Assembly: GCA_039714535.1 (NCBI GenBank)
Contig: JBDLJC010000010.1
Coordinates: 1 to 64,000, forward strand
Length of the DNA stretch: 64,000 nt
Reading direction: 5' to 3'
From: JAGXFP01 sp039714535
GTDB taxonomy: Bacteria > Desulfobacterota > Desulfobulbia > Desulfobulbales > JAGXFP01
Shown: positions 1 to 11,761 of the stretch, piece after piece
Position numbering within the stretch: the stretch's first letter is position 1
Layout of the letters: every line of letters starts with the position of its first letter
Notes under the pieces: model-generated
What the model was told of the DNA's origin: nothing
Seen by the model: only the letters and a program-made list of their open reading frames with translations
The model's database searches: none
Translations under genes and position numbers: made by a program

Positions 1-37
1 CGGTTACCCCGGCACCGTCATCAAGCTGGCGGCATAA
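1..37 (+). CDS. C-terminal end of an unidentified protein (partial)
   Basis: The first bases read as an open frame ending GYPGTVIKLAA followed by TAA at 35-37. Only eleven residues lie inside the window, so no family can be assigned. The frame is inferred only from the clean stop and the long non-coding stretch that follows; it may be chance. Confidence 0.3.
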   Translation, partial: GYPGTVIKLAA

Positions 38-420
38 CAACATTGGCTTTCCACCTTATTTTTGCCGCTAACCTGTCCAAACAACCGGTGCCACTTCTGA
101 TTAAGCCTGAACAACATGGGCAGAACTAACATAGAGACAAAGAGAATAAAGAAAAAAAGCCGACTTTCCTGTGAAACAACTATCGCTTTAATGGTGTTTC
201 AACACTAAAGGATAGAGCTTGTCAATCTAAGAGATTGGCCACCAGCAAAAGTAAAGATACCCAGCAACCATCATCTGGCCAGACTTATGGTGTTTGGCAG
301 CAATCTTAACTTAATCTTGTGATCAACCCACCACGTCGTGGCATTAGCATTTTTCCCCTTAAATTACCTAAAACCCCATTGATAGATTTTCGGCATTATT
401 AGATCATGAGTAGAAAAAAA
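38..420. other. Non-coding stretch before the mopE-like gene
   Basis: No reading frame with a ribosome site is visible on either strand. A small stem (GTGTT/AACAC, near 192-203) is present, too weak to call a terminator. The right end runs into the A-rich side of the terminator of the minus-strand gene that ends at 481. Confidence 0.5.
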
Positions 421-448
421 AGGCAGAGCCAAATATCTGGCTCTGCCT
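421..448 (-). terminator. Rho-independent terminator of the MopE-like gene
   Basis: Perfect 11-bp stem AGGCAGAGCCA (421-431) with TGGCTCTGCCT (438-448) and a six-base loop. On the minus strand it is followed by a run of T (complement of the A run at 414-420). It lies 33 bp past the stop codon of the minus-strand gene at 481-1155. Confidence 0.85.
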
Positions 449-480
449 TTAAACTAGAGGGGTGGTGGATAGTTTAAAAC

Positions 481-1155
481 TTATACACAGATTGCGTTTT
501 TTCTGCTCCAGCGACAACCATTGTCTTTACAGCTGGTTGAATCGATGAAGTCACTACAGGTTACGGGAGGAGGCTCTGAACCCGGGCAGGCTTTCCCTTT
601 CAGACGATCTTTGCCGCTACAATCCTGGTCAATTCCGTCTGCTTTAATATCACAGGCACCGGGGTTGATATTAGGATCAGTATCGTTGCAGTCAACAGCA
701 CCGCAATCCCCGCCCTCAGCAGAGTAGCCATCGGCATCATCATCGGTGCAGGTAACGGTACCGCAGACAGGGTCCTGCAGATCGATCAGGCCGTTGCAGT
801 CATTGTCTTTGGCGTCGTCGCATACTTCCGCTTCACCTGGGTTAATGCTTGCATCATTGTCGTTGCAGTCAACAGATTCATCATAACCGTCACCATCCGC
901 GTCAACCGGGCCGGCTCCGCAGACTGCGTCTGCTGCGCAGAAATAGCAATAATCGCCAGCATTATAGGCATCTTTAGCCGGAGTAGGATCTGCCTTTGAG
1001 TCCGCAGTGTGACAGAGGAGACAGTCTCCCGTGTATGGATTTGAGTCACAGAAACTGTTGACGGCGGTGCCATAAGAACTCTTGGCGAAGCTGTTCCCCG
1101 TCAGGCCGATCAACACCAGCCCTAATGCACAAAGTAAAATAATCCCCTTCTTCAT
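481..1155 (-). CDS. Secreted MopE-like cysteine/aspartate-rich protein with one CxxCH motif
   Basis: 224 residues. An N-terminal signal peptide is visible (hydrophobic residues 5-20, probable cleavage after SFA at 22-24). A single haem-type motif CLLCH lies at 45-49. The rest carries repeated Asp/Asn/Cys-rich loops (DADGDG, DCNDNDASINPG, DDDADG, DCNDTDPNINPG) typical of MopE/thrombospondin-3-like calcium-binding repeats, with Cys spaced for disulfides. MopE of Methylococcus is a copper-binding surface protein; copper binding here is not shown. Start ATG at 1155 has a strong site (GGGAGG, about 7 nt upstream). It is monocistronic with its own terminator. Probably periplasmic or outer-surface; the role is unknown. 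Confidence 0.75.
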   Translation of the reverse strand: MKKGIILLCALGLVLIGLTGNSFAKSSYGTAVNSFCDSNPYTGDCLLCHTADSKADPTPAKDAYNAGDYCYFCAADAVCGAGPVDADGDGYDESVDCNDNDASINPGEAEVCDDAKDNDCNGLIDLQDPVCGTVTCTDDDADGYSAEGGDCGAVDCNDTDPNINPGACDIKADGIDQDCSGKDRLKGKACPGSEPPPVTCSDFIDSTSCKDNGCRWSRKNAICV

Positions 1156-1424
1156 ACTCTTTCCTCCCTTTCCATTTCAATTTAGCTTAGGGTAAAGTCC
1201 CTAAGCTAACCACCACCTTAATTTGCCAAAGAGAAGGCAGTGATCCCCAAAAGTTCGCTAGTAACCTAACCAGAAAGCCATGTTAGGAGTCAAGATGTTT
1301 TTTCAAAAAAATCGCTGCATATCCCATTTTTTCGTGGACACCAAAAAGTTGCTTTTTTTACTAAAGGCACCTACGGTCTTGAGGATAGAAGCCAGCCCTC
1401 TGCCCTCCGCAACTTCCCAAATAA

Positions 1425-1459
1425 AAAAAGGAGCAAAGCCTTTCGGCCTGCTCCTTTTT
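1425..1459 (-). terminator. Terminator downstream of ppsA
   Basis: A stem pairs AAAAAGGAGCA (1425-1435) with TGCTCCTTTTT (1449-1459), with an inner GCC/GGC pair around TTTC. The flanking A and T runs would make it work on either strand; it lies just past the ppsA stop at 1486. The remaining 1156-1424 stretch holds the promoter region of the MopE-like gene, with no gene seen. Confidence 0.8.
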
Positions 1460-1485
1460 CAGTCTCGCTATAAGTAAGATTAAGA

Positions 1486-3924
<2,439 letters not shown>

Positions 3925-4338
3925 TTTCTTGCTCCTGCTCAAATTTTGAAAGAATTATTTAATTTTGAAAATGATTAATGAATTAGATTGAACTTGAAAG
4001 TTTTTTAATGCAACGATTTATAGCTAATCTTACGGGCAGGGTCAACCGAAACTTAATCAAAGATATATGATAGAAACTGGAGGTATCAACATCATGTTTG
4101 GCGGCCAGCCTTTTCTGCCAATAGCAACCGACATTGGCCGTAAAAATAAACCTTTTATTTTAGGAGGATAACTGAGGAAATCACCTTTTTTATTGCCAAT
4201 GGACCAGAGCCTTTTGCCTTAGGATTAAAAAACATTTTAAATTAAAGACAGCCTGTTATATGATTTACCGGTAGACAATATCGCTTTTCTTTTTGCCAAG
4301 AAAAATCCACTTACCCAATAATCCCAAAGGACTTCTCC
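3925..4338. other. Divergent intergenic region between ppsA and pgm
   Basis: 414 bp with no supported gene. It must hold the promoters of both divergent genes and is AT-rich near 3945-4020 and 4180-4275. I see no near-consensus sigma-70 pair or clear operator. Confidence 0.45.
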
Positions 4339-6069
4339 ATGGCTGCAACAAAAAGTTCCGTTAATTCACTTTTAGAGAAGTTCATCATCCCTGACAGCCA
4401 TAAAAGCAGTGACTATTTTACTCTGCTCAGGGAGCTGGTAGCCAGCCGAAATAACTCTGACGACAATGGTAGCCAGCAACTATGGCAAGATGGGATCGAC
4501 AGGGTTTATGCCCTTTTAGATAATGAACTCCGCAGCAGCAAAGACCAGCCCCTTACCTCCGTAAAATTCGGCACCTCCGGCTGGCGGGGCCTGCTCGGCA
4601 AGGACCTGTTCGTCAAATCGGTTGCCCAGGTAACCATGGCCATCACCGAACTTTACCATGGAGACATCACTACAGAATTACAGCAGGCGCTAGGAGTAGA
4701 CACCCTGGCAGAGGCCCAGAGCCGTGGCTGTGTACTTGGTTTTGACAATCGTTTTGGCGGAGAATTACTGGCCGCCAGTGTTGCCGATGTTCTTACCGGG
4801 ACCGGCTTCACCGTCCATTATGCAGGGGAATCGACCACCGGCGTTTTGTCCGCAGCTCTGTTGGAAGCAAACGGCGCTTTCTCAATCAACCTGACCCCCA
4901 GCCATAATCCCCTGGAATACGGCGGCTTTAAATTTAATGCTGCCGACGGCGGTCCCGCCGCCAAGGTGATTACCGATCAGATAACCGCCAACGCCGGCCG
5001 GATTATCGAGAATAATCTGCTGCCATCCGCCCCACCCCGCCCCGAATTGATCAAAAAGATCGAGGCCCTGACCAGCTGGCAGAATTTTGTCCGTAAAGGA
5101 ACCAATTGCCATAAACTGGATTACGACCAGATCATCGACGATTTCTTCAATAACGAATCCCTGGCAGTCGCCATCGATTCAGTCCACGGGGCCAGTCGAA
5201 TCCATGTCGGCCCACTGTTTAAGGATCGATCCTCTGAACGCTTGCTCACCATCAGAGACAATGTTGACCCGACTTTTGGCGGCATTGCTCCGGAACCATC
5301 TCCAGCCAACATGAATCTTGTTCGTGAGGCCCTGGCCGAAAGGCACGAACCATTGAAACTGGGCATGGTAATTGATCCGGATGGTGACCGGATCAGATTT
5401 ACCGATGGCCTGGCAGATATCGAAATGAACAAGTTCGGAGCTGCCGCCTATCATTACCTCCATGAGCACAAGGGGTTATCCGGCCTGGTGGCTAAAAGTG
5501 TCGCCACCAGTAATTTCGCCAACGCCATCACCGCAGGTCTTGGCGAAGAGGTTTTTGAGAGCAGGGTTGGTTTCAAGGAATTCAAACCGGTTATTGGCCA
5601 AGCGCTCGTTTATTTTGAGGAGTCGGATGGGATCTCCATCATCGGTCACACCCCGGAGAAGGATGCCTACATCGGTCTCTTGCTGGCTCTGGATATGACC
5701 ATGTCACTCAACAGACCCCTTAGTGTCTACATCAGGGAACTCGAAGAGCAATTCGGCGCTTTCCACCCGGACCGCGCCGCTATAAAGGTAAGCATCAAGG
5801 GCAAGGAACTATTGGACGGGCTGGCTAAGCTGGAAAAATACCGGGCAGGATCAACCCTTCTGGTGGGCAATAAAAAAATGGATATCACCGAGGTTATTGA
5901 TATCGATGGCCGCAAGATAATCCTGGCGGACGATAGCTGGCTGCTGATCAGGCCATCCGGCACCGAACCGAAAGTCCGTTTCTATGTGGAGGCCAGAACG
6001 GCCAGCGGTCGACATGACCTGCTCAATACCGCCCGCCGCCTGCTGGCTGAAAGCGGGATTCTCGCCTAA
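4339..6069 (+). CDS. pgm: Phosphoglucomutase (alpha-D-phosphohexomutase superfamily)
   Basis: 576 residues. It interconverts glucose 1- and 6-phosphate (or the mannose equivalents). Key motifs are all present: FGTSGWRG near 78-84, the phosphoserine loop TPSHNP at 186-191 (Ser188), the metal loop DPDGDR, the sugar-binding EESDG, and the phosphate-binding RPSGTEPK at 538-545. The roughly 70-residue N-terminal extension before the first motif is longer than in ManB/GlmM types and fits phosphoglucomutases. Start ATG has AAAGGAC about 6 nt upstream. With glgB further right it would feed glycogen synthesis. Substrate (glucose or mannose) cannot be settled from motifs. Confidence 0.9.
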   Translation: MAATKSSVNSLLEKFIIPDSHKSSDYFTLLRELVASRNNSDDNGSQQLWQDGIDRVYALLDNELRSSKDQPLTSVKFGTSGWRGLLGKDLFVKSVAQVTMAITELYHGDITTELQQALGVDTLAEAQSRGCVLGFDNRFGGELLAASVADVLTGTGFTVHYAGESTTGVLSAALLEANGAFSINLTPSHNPLEYGGFKFNAADGGPAAKVITDQITANAGRIIENNLLPSAPPRPELIKKIEALTSWQNFVRKGTNCHKLDYDQIIDDFFNNESLAVAIDSVHGASRIHVGPLFKDRSSERLLTIRDNVDPTFGGIAPEPSPANMNLVREALAERHEPLKLGMVIDPDGDRIRFTDGLADIEMNKFGAAAYHYLHEHKGLSGLVAKSVATSNFANAITAGLGEEVFESRVGFKEFKPVIGQALVYFEESDGISIIGHTPEKDAYIGLLLALDMTMSLNRPLSVYIRELEEQFGAFHPDRAAIKVSIKGKELLDGLAKLEKYRAGSTLLVGNKKMDITEVIDIDGRKIILADDSWLLIRPSGTEPKVRFYVEARTASGRHDLLNTARRLLAESGILA

Positions 6070-6234
6070 TCAGGCCAGAGAAGCAATGTTGGATACTTGT
6101 CGGTTTTTGCTGCCTGTGCTATTAAATTGTTACTTAATTACACCTTAGAAATCTTTTGGCTGAGTGATATGTTTTTTCGGGTGTCACACAACTGACTTAG
6201 TGAACTTGGCTTGTTGATAAAGAGAGAATTAAAT

Positions 6235-6453
6235 ATGCGAGATAAAGTTGAAGAGGCCTTGAGCCGGATAAGACCGACCCTGCAAAAGGACGGTGGCGAC
6301 GTGGTACTGATTGATGTTACCAAGGAAGGGGTGGTAAAGGTCCAATTAACCGGGGCCTGCCATGAATGCCAGATGTCGGAGGCAACCACCAGGAGTATTG
6401 AGAAGTTTCTGCGCAGCGAAGTACCGGCGGTCACCGCCGTTGAACCGATCTAG
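6235..6453 (+). CDS. NifU C-terminal-like Fe-S scaffold protein
   Basis: 72 residues forming one NifU C-terminal (Nfu) domain: a two-helix, three-strand fold ending in GACHECQMS with Cys42 and Cys45. Nfu domains bind a [4Fe-4S] cluster at a dimer interface and pass it to apoproteins. Two in-frame TTG codons lie 8 codons upstream, but ATG at 6235 has AAAGAGAG at suitable spacing and is chosen. It sits 165 bp after pgm, with no other iron-sulfur assembly gene nearby. Confidence 0.88.
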   Translation: MRDKVEEALSRIRPTLQKDGGDVVLIDVTKEGVVKVQLTGACHECQMSEATTRSIEKFLRSEVPAVTAVEPI

Positions 6454-6466
6454 CCCGAAAATTTCA

Positions 6467-6564
6467 CAAGTCGAGACGCCGGATAGACAAAATGTAAGGC
6501 GTTTGAGCTATACTTTAGTATGCGAAACGCCTTATACTGCAGGATATACGGATGTATCGACTTG
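6467..6564. repeat. Small palindromic element with terminal inverted repeats
   Basis: The 98-bp unit is bounded by CAAGTCGA (6467-6474) and TCGACTTG (6557-6564), a perfect 8-bp inverted pair. Inside lies a second perfect 10-bp inverted pair, TAAGGCGTTT (6495-6504) with AAACGCCTTA (6525-6534), around a core containing ATACTTTAGTAT. The core ACTTTAGTATGC also occurs in the element at 20532-20657. MITE-like or REP-like; no coding capacity. It lies between the Nfu gene and rlmH. Confidence 0.55.
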
Positions 6565-6735
6565 CCCGAAGGGTGAGTAGTTTTGAAAAAAATCTATTCT
6601 GTCATTTGGTACAAACTGTAACCTAGACATCTTGCTAGAAACATGAAGTAAAAACCGCATAAACAGACACATACACTAATTTTTCAAAAATACTCGTGAA
6701 ATATGCGGGCTAGGCCAGCCTCCTAACCATCTTGA

Positions 6736-7203
6736 TTATTTATGGTAGCCGGTGCCATTTAATATATTGAAAGCCCGGTACAGTTGCTCAACGATAATCA
6801 AGCGGGCCATTTCATGGGTAAAGGTCATCTTTGACAGCGAGAGAAGCAGATCGGCCCGGGCCAGAACCTCGTCGGACAGCCCCAAGGCCCCCCCCAGAAT
6901 AATGGTTATGTGGTTCTTGCCGCAGTCTCGCCAATCTCCCAGACAATCAGCCAATTTCTCCGAACTAAGCGGCCGCCCACCGGGATCAAGAACAACCAGA
7001 AAACTTTTTGCAGCCAGATGCGCAAGGAGCAGCGCGCCCTCTTCCTGTTTAATCTTCAAGGCCGGTTTACTGGCCGGTTTGACGTCTTTTAAAATCCTGA
7101 CATCAATTTCAGCATAGCGCTTGAGTCTCCGGCAAAAATCATCTATCCCCGCCGCCAGATAATCTTTCTTGGTTTTGCCAAGGAATAGAAGGTCTATCCG
7201 CAT
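6736..7203 (-). CDS. rlmH: 23S rRNA pseudouridine-1915 N3-methyltransferase RlmH
   Basis: 155 residues, full family length. RlmH is a SPOUT methyltransferase that uses S-adenosylmethionine to methylate pseudouridine 1915 in helix 69 of 23S rRNA of the assembled 70S ribosome. The knot motif (ILGGALGLSDEV), the LSLSKMTFTHEMARL segment and the conserved C-terminus NGTGYHK are all present. ATG at 7203 lies 19 bp after the YkgJ gene on the same strand, so the two are probably cotranscribed. Confidence 0.95.
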   Translation of the reverse strand: MRIDLLFLGKTKKDYLAAGIDDFCRRLKRYAEIDVRILKDVKPASKPALKIKQEEGALLLAHLAAKSFLVVLDPGGRPLSSEKLADCLGDWRDCGKNHITIILGGALGLSDEVLARADLLLSLSKMTFTHEMARLIIVEQLYRAFNILNGTGYHK

Positions 7204-7222
7204 CGGGCCGATACCTTAATAT

Positions 7223-7612
7223 TTATTTCGTTTTTTTATCATTCAACAAGACCGACAAATTCTGACAAAATTCAGCAAAAGACAGATTCTTATCAAGACC
7301 AGGGCAAGAATCACGGATGGCGGAAAGATTGTTTTCATCAAGCAAGATGCTTGGATGTAAGGGCCATTGCCTGCATCGCCAGGGGCGACCGGGATGGATC
7401 CTGCAACCGTCACTATAAAATATACAATGCCCGTCAACAATCTTCATCTGCACGACATTGCCGGTTACCCGCAGATATTTTTCAGTAACCTCGGCCAACG
7501 GTAATCGCAGGTGCTTGACCATCCTTTCAACATCATGCTCATCGAGAGAGACCGTGGTTTCTCCATGACAGCAATGTCCGCACCTTTTACACTTGAATAT
7601 TTCCTTTTTCAA
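7223..7612 (-). CDS. YkgJ-family CxxCxxCC cysteine-cluster protein
   Basis: 129 residues with the family signature CKRCGHCC at the N-terminus, followed by spaced Cys residues (GHCIF, DGCRIHPGRPWRCRQWP, DSCPG). The family is annotated as zinc- or iron-chelating; its role is poorly known. The best start is TTG at 7612, with AGGAG about 8 nt before it; no ATG lies ahead of the Cys motif. Upstream partner of rlmH in a two-gene unit. Confidence 0.8.
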   Translation of the reverse strand: MKKEIFKCKRCGHCCHGETTVSLDEHDVERMVKHLRLPLAEVTEKYLRVTGNVVQMKIVDGHCIFYSDGCRIHPGRPWRCRQWPLHPSILLDENNLSAIRDSCPGLDKNLSFAEFCQNLSVLLNDKKTK

Positions 7613-8144
7613 CTAACCGCTCCTGTTGTGCCTATCAACATTTTTTACTATCCGTACATCCGTTACAGATATTGATATCGGCAAGATACAATATTGCCCC
7701 TGGATCAAAATCGGACGATATATATAAATGATTTCACGACCTTTAACAAACTTTTTTCTGCAACGAAGCAAATTTCAGGAGCCATTAAAAATAGCTGAAA
7801 AAAATGGCAAAAGTTGCTGAAATAAAACAGGCGGTGCCTTGATCGGACCAGCAGAAGACTAACAACTAAACTTCCAAATTTGATGCATTTAGTTGAATTT
7901 ACGTGCCCTATTCAACCTGGCGCCACAAATCATAGTTACCGGAAGTCAAAAGACAAGATTCAGAGCAATTGCTTTTCTCGCCATTCGTCCACAGGCTCAC
8001 CGAAGCGAAGACTTCAGACTGGCTTATCCTGAGTACCGATGCCTGTCCTCTTCAACGTAAAAAAGTCCACCCGTTACCAAAATAAAATAGCACCTTAATT
8101 ACAGGAAGACCACCCAAACCAGGAAATTGACTGCCAAGATCATC
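7613..8144. other. 532-bp gene-free region, possible decayed repeat
   Basis: No gene is supported on either strand. The left part is AT-rich and should carry the promoter of the ykgJ-rlmH unit. The part around 7975-8060 (CTCACCGAAGCGAAGACTTC onwards) has the look of a degraded intergenic repeat; no intact copy in the window proves this. Confidence 0.35.
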
Positions 8145-8696
8145 TCATGCGGAGCCGACCACATCACCGAAGGTAGATATATCGATTCCAAGCTGCAAAG
8201 CCGCCTTCTCCCATTTTTTTTCATCCGGGGTATTAAAGATCACCTCTTCATCACCGGGTAATGCCAACCAACCATCATCGCCGAGCTCATTTTCCAACTG
8301 ACCCGGCGCCCAACCAGCATAACCAAGGGCAAAAAGATAGCGCTCCGGTCGCCGCCCCTGGGAGATTGCCCGCAGAATCTCAACATCACTGGACAACCTT
8401 ATGTTCTCGGTTACCTGCATGAAATTGGCGCACTCAAAATCGTTACTGAAGAGAAAAAAACCCGCCTCCATCTCCATTGGCCCACCCAGATAAATAGGAG
8501 GGAGCCTCCCCTCCGGCACCGGAATATCCGCCCCCTCCATGACCTCTGCCAGGGTATGGGATGTAGGGTGATTTATTATCAACCCCATAGCCCCTTCATC
8601 AGCAGCATGACCGCAGAGATACACCACCATTTTATGGAATCTGGGGTCGGGCATATGGGGCGTAGCTATCAAAAAACTTCCTTGGAGTGATTCCAT
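8145..8696 (-). CDS. AlgH/YqgE family protein (UPF0301)
   Basis: 183 residues, usual family length. Conserved blocks are visible: GSFLIATPHMPDPRF at the start, VYLCGHAADEGAMGLIINHP, PIYLGGPME, RYLFALGYAGWAPGQLENEL. Family members are cytoplasmic and of uncertain function; AlgH was first linked to alginate regulation in Pseudomonas, but a DNA-binding role is unproven. ATG at 8696 has GAGGAA upstream. It is divergent from glgB across a 286-bp spacer. Confidence 0.9.
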   Translation of the reverse strand: MESLQGSFLIATPHMPDPRFHKMVVYLCGHAADEGAMGLIINHPTSHTLAEVMEGADIPVPEGRLPPIYLGGPMEMEAGFFLFSNDFECANFMQVTENIRLSSDVEILRAISQGRRPERYLFALGYAGWAPGQLENELGDDGWLALPGDEEVIFNTPDEKKWEKAALQLGIDISTFGDVVGSA

Positions 8697-8982
8697 ACTA
8701 TTTTTTCCTCGCTAACAAAAGTACCGGTATGCCCCTGGTTTTAAAACAAAACTTAATCTTATCACGCTGAATTAAAGCAACCTCCATCGACACATAATAA
8801 CTATATCAAATATTTTCACGGGAAAAAATTTCTATCATATTATACTTTGTGATATTCTTTAAAACGCTTTACGTAAACTGGCCGTTGCGCAACCGTGGCA
8901 ACAAACGATCGTAAGCCAAGCAAACCGGCCTGCCACTTACCACTTTTATTGATGGCAGCAACTTTTCTGGAGAAGATAGACA

Positions 8983-11178
8983 ATGGGTAAAGAAGTAGAA
9001 ATTATTCTGGACAACATTATTGATTCTGATTGTCACGATCCCTTTCAAGTCCTCGGCTTCCACGTTATCTCTACGAAACCACCTCAATCAGTCATAAGAA
9101 CTTTCCAGCCCCACGCCGAATCAATGCAACTAGTGGTCGACGGTGAATTCAGCGATATGTACAAGATGAGGGAGGAAGGCCTTTTCGAGATCTCTGTTCC
9201 CCGGAGCGAACCGTTCGACTACTCTCTGGAAGCAACCTTCTATAACAACACAACCCACCGGTTTAAAGACCCATACCGTCATCTACCCCAACTTGGCGCT
9301 GATGACCGTTATCTTTTCAACAAAGGCACCCACTACAAGATTTACGATAAGCTCGGCGCTCACCTGACCACAATCGACGGGGTTAGCGGCGTTATGTTCA
9401 GGGTCTGGGCGCCATCTGCCCGCCGGGTCAGTGTCATCGGCGACTTCAACACCTGGGACGGCCGGGTCCATCAGATGCGGGTCCTCGACCAGTCCGGAAT
9501 ATGGGAGCTGTTCATTCCCGGCCTTGAGCAGGACGAGGTTTACAAATTTGAGATGCGGACCAAGAACATCTCCACCCTGGAGAAATCCGACCCGTACCAA
9601 CTTTTCGGGGAATTGCGCCCCAAATCGGCATCGGTGGTCTGGAATCTCGATGGCTACCAGTGGCAGGATTCAGAATGGCTCGAAGCAAGACAAAAAAACA
9701 ACCCATCCGACGCGCCGATGGCAATCTACGAAGTCCACCTCGGTTCCTGGCGAAAAGATCCGGGCGACACCTCCCGCTTCCTTACCTATCGTGAATTGGC
9801 CGATTATCTGGTCCCTTACGTGCAGGAGATGGGCTTCACCCATATTGAGATGCTGCCGGTCATGGAACATCCCCTTGACGAGTCGTGGGGATACCAGAGT
9901 ACCGGCTATTTTTCGGCAACCAGCCGTTTCGGCACCCCCCAGGATTTAATGTATCTGATCGACACCTGCCACCAGAACGACATCGGAGTCATCCTCGACT
10001 GGGTGCCATCCCACTTTCCCACCGACGGACATAGTCTCAATTTTTTCGACGGCACCGCCCTCTACGAACATGAAGATCCCCGCCAGGGCTTTCAACCGGA
10101 ATGGGGGACTAACACCTTCAACTATGGTCGCAAAGAAGTGAGCAACTTCCTGATCGCCAGCGCCCTTTTCTGGTTAGACAAATTCCATGTCGACGGTCTC
10201 CGGGTTGACGCAGTCGCTTCGATGCTTTACCTGGACTATGGCCGCGGGGAAGACGAATGGCTCCCCAACCAGTACGGTGAAAAAGAAGACCTTGAAGCAA
10301 TTGAATTCATTCGCCATCTGAACAGTATTGTCCACCAGGAATACCCCGATGTCCTGATGGTAGCGGAGGAATCGACCAGCTTTTTCGGAGTATCAAAACC
10401 ATTAGATGGTGGTGGCTTGGGCTTTGGCTTTAAATGGAATATGGGCTGGATGAACGATGTTCTCCATTATTTCAGCCGTGATCCGGTTTTTCGTAAATAT
10501 CACCACAACACCCTGACTTTTTCTCTCCTCTACGCCTTTACCGAAAATTTTATTCTGCCCCTCTCCCATGACGAGGTCGTGCACGGCAAAAAATCGTTGT
10601 TGAGCAAAATGCCCGGCGACAAATGGCAGCAATTCGCCAACCTGCGCCTCCTCTATTTTTTCCTCTGGACCCATCCCGGCAAAAAACTGTTATTCATGGG
10701 CAACGAATTCGGGCAAATATCAGAATGGCAATGCAAAACCAGTCTGGACTGGCACCTGATCGAACAGGATGACAAGCACCGTCACCTCCAGGATTATGTC
10801 AGAGCGTTAAACCGATTTTATCGAGACACCAAGGCGCTTTGGGAAATTGATTTTGACAATGAGGGTTTTCGCTGGATGGATTTTAATGACGTTGACAACA
10901 GCATTATCGCCTTTGCCAGATTCGGCAAAGATCCAGCCGATCATGTCGTCTGCCTGCTGAACTTCACGCCCAACGTCATTCATGACTACAAAGTCGGGGT
11001 ACCGGAGAAAGTTAATTACCAGGAGGTTCTAGCAACTGACAGCAAGGAATTCGGTGGTAGCGGCGTGGTTAACCCCGATGAGAAGGTTGTTTTCGATGAG
11101 CCCCGCGGCCATGCCCCCTACCACGTCCTGGTTTCAATTCCCCCTCTGGGTGGAATAATCCTTAAACCCGTGAAATAA
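8983..11178 (+). CDS. glgB: 1,4-alpha-glucan branching enzyme
   Basis: 731 residues, the size of E. coli GlgB. It cuts alpha-1,4 glucan chains and re-joins them by alpha-1,6 bonds during glycogen synthesis. Order: a short N-terminal beta domain (to about 110), CBM48 (VMFRVWAPSARRVSVIGDFN), GH13 barrel and C-terminal beta domain. Catalytic loops are intact: DWVPSHFP, the nucleophile in GLRVDAVASMLYLDYG, the acid/base glutamate in LMVAEEST, and LPLSHDEVVHGKKSL. ATG at 8983 has GGAG at good spacing. No other glg gene is in the window. Confidence 0.96.
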   Translation: MGKEVEIILDNIIDSDCHDPFQVLGFHVISTKPPQSVIRTFQPHAESMQLVVDGEFSDMYKMREEGLFEISVPRSEPFDYSLEATFYNNTTHRFKDPYRHLPQLGADDRYLFNKGTHYKIYDKLGAHLTTIDGVSGVMFRVWAPSARRVSVIGDFNTWDGRVHQMRVLDQSGIWELFIPGLEQDEVYKFEMRTKNISTLEKSDPYQLFGELRPKSASVVWNLDGYQWQDSEWLEARQKNNPSDAPMAIYEVHLGSWRKDPGDTSRFLTYRELADYLVPYVQEMGFTHIEMLPVMEHPLDESWGYQSTGYFSATSRFGTPQDLMYLIDTCHQNDIGVILDWVPSHFPTDGHSLNFFDGTALYEHEDPRQGFQPEWGTNTFNYGRKEVSNFLIASALFWLDKFHVDGLRVDAVASMLYLDYGRGEDEWLPNQYGEKEDLEAIEFIRHLNSIVHQEYPDVLMVAEESTSFFGVSKPLDGGGLGFGFKWNMGWMNDVLHYFSRDPVFRKYHHNTLTFSLLYAFTENFILPLSHDEVVHGKKSLLSKMPGDKWQQFANLRLLYFFLWTHPGKKLLFMGNEFGQISEWQCKTSLDWHLIEQDDKHRHLQDYVRALNRFYRDTKALWEIDFDNEGFRWMDFNDVDNSIIAFARFGKDPADHVVCLLNFTPNVIHDYKVGVPEKVNYQEVLATDSKEFGGSGVVNPDEKVVFDEPRGHAPYHVLVSIPPLGGIILKPVK

Positions 11179-11197
11179 ACAACCATTGGGGAAAGAT

Positions 11198-11374
11198 ATG
11201 ACGACGGCAACTATCCAACCGCCGGGTGACAAGCTAAAAAAAGCACTGAAGTGGATGAGTGCGACCACCCAGGAGTGTCCGGGCAAAAAACGCGAAGACA
11301 TCCTTAGAGAGGCCGAATTGCGTTTCGACCTGTCGCCGGCTGAGTGCGAGTTTTTAGACTGTAATTTCAGTTAA
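11198..11374 (+). CDS. Small hypothetical protein after glgB
   Basis: 58 residues beginning MTTATIQPPGDKLKK and ending ECEFLDCNFS. ATG at 11198 has GGGGAAAG upstream and lies 19 bp after the glgB stop, so it is probably cotranscribed. Charged, with no membrane segment and two Cys; predicted helical (KKREDILREAELRFDLS). I do not recognise a family. Its last 21 bases overlap the tail of the opposing DUF1178 gene. Confidence 0.6.
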   Translation: MTTATIQPPGDKLKKALKWMSATTQECPGKKREDILREAELRFDLSPAECEFLDCNFS

Positions 11375-11729
11375 AGCAGCTTTATTCTTATCAGACTTTA
11401 CAGGCAGAGGGATTTTGAGAAGCTCAATCCCTTCCCTTTTAAGCGCTTTTTCCTCTTCGGCGGTGCTTGTCCCCCTGATATGCCGAGGTTCCTCCAGACC
11501 ATAGTGAATTTTCAGAGTTTCTTCGGCCAACCTTGGCCGACGTGGAATCAACTTTCCGATCAACAATCGACTTGACCGCCACCGGCGAAAGAATTTTCCG
11601 GACCCCATTGCCGTCACAACTGGGACAGACAAGGAGTCCTTTCTTTTCCTGCCGTCGAAAATCAGCACTATCCTGAAACCAGCCTTCAAACTGGCAGCCG
11701 CATTCACAAGATAGATCAAAGACAATCAT
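11354..11729 (-). pseudogene. DUF1178 zinc-ribbon-like protein, interrupted by a frameshift
   Basis: The 5' part (ATG at 11729) reads MIVFDLSCECGCQFEGWF, then LVCPSCDGNGVRKILSP, the CxCG and CxxC halves of the DUF1178 zinc ribbon. The expected C-terminal half (RLAEETLKIHYGLEEPRHIRG onwards, ending near 11354) lies in the next frame. The switch falls at about 11525-11545, where both frames read plausible sequence (SAKVG in one, RLAEETLKIHYG in the other). A one-base indel fits mutation or a base-calling error. Joined, it would be about 124 residues, roughly family length. Confidence 0.7.
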
Positions 11730-11761
11730 AATATTCCAAGTGGCAACTGGTAAAGTCAGCC

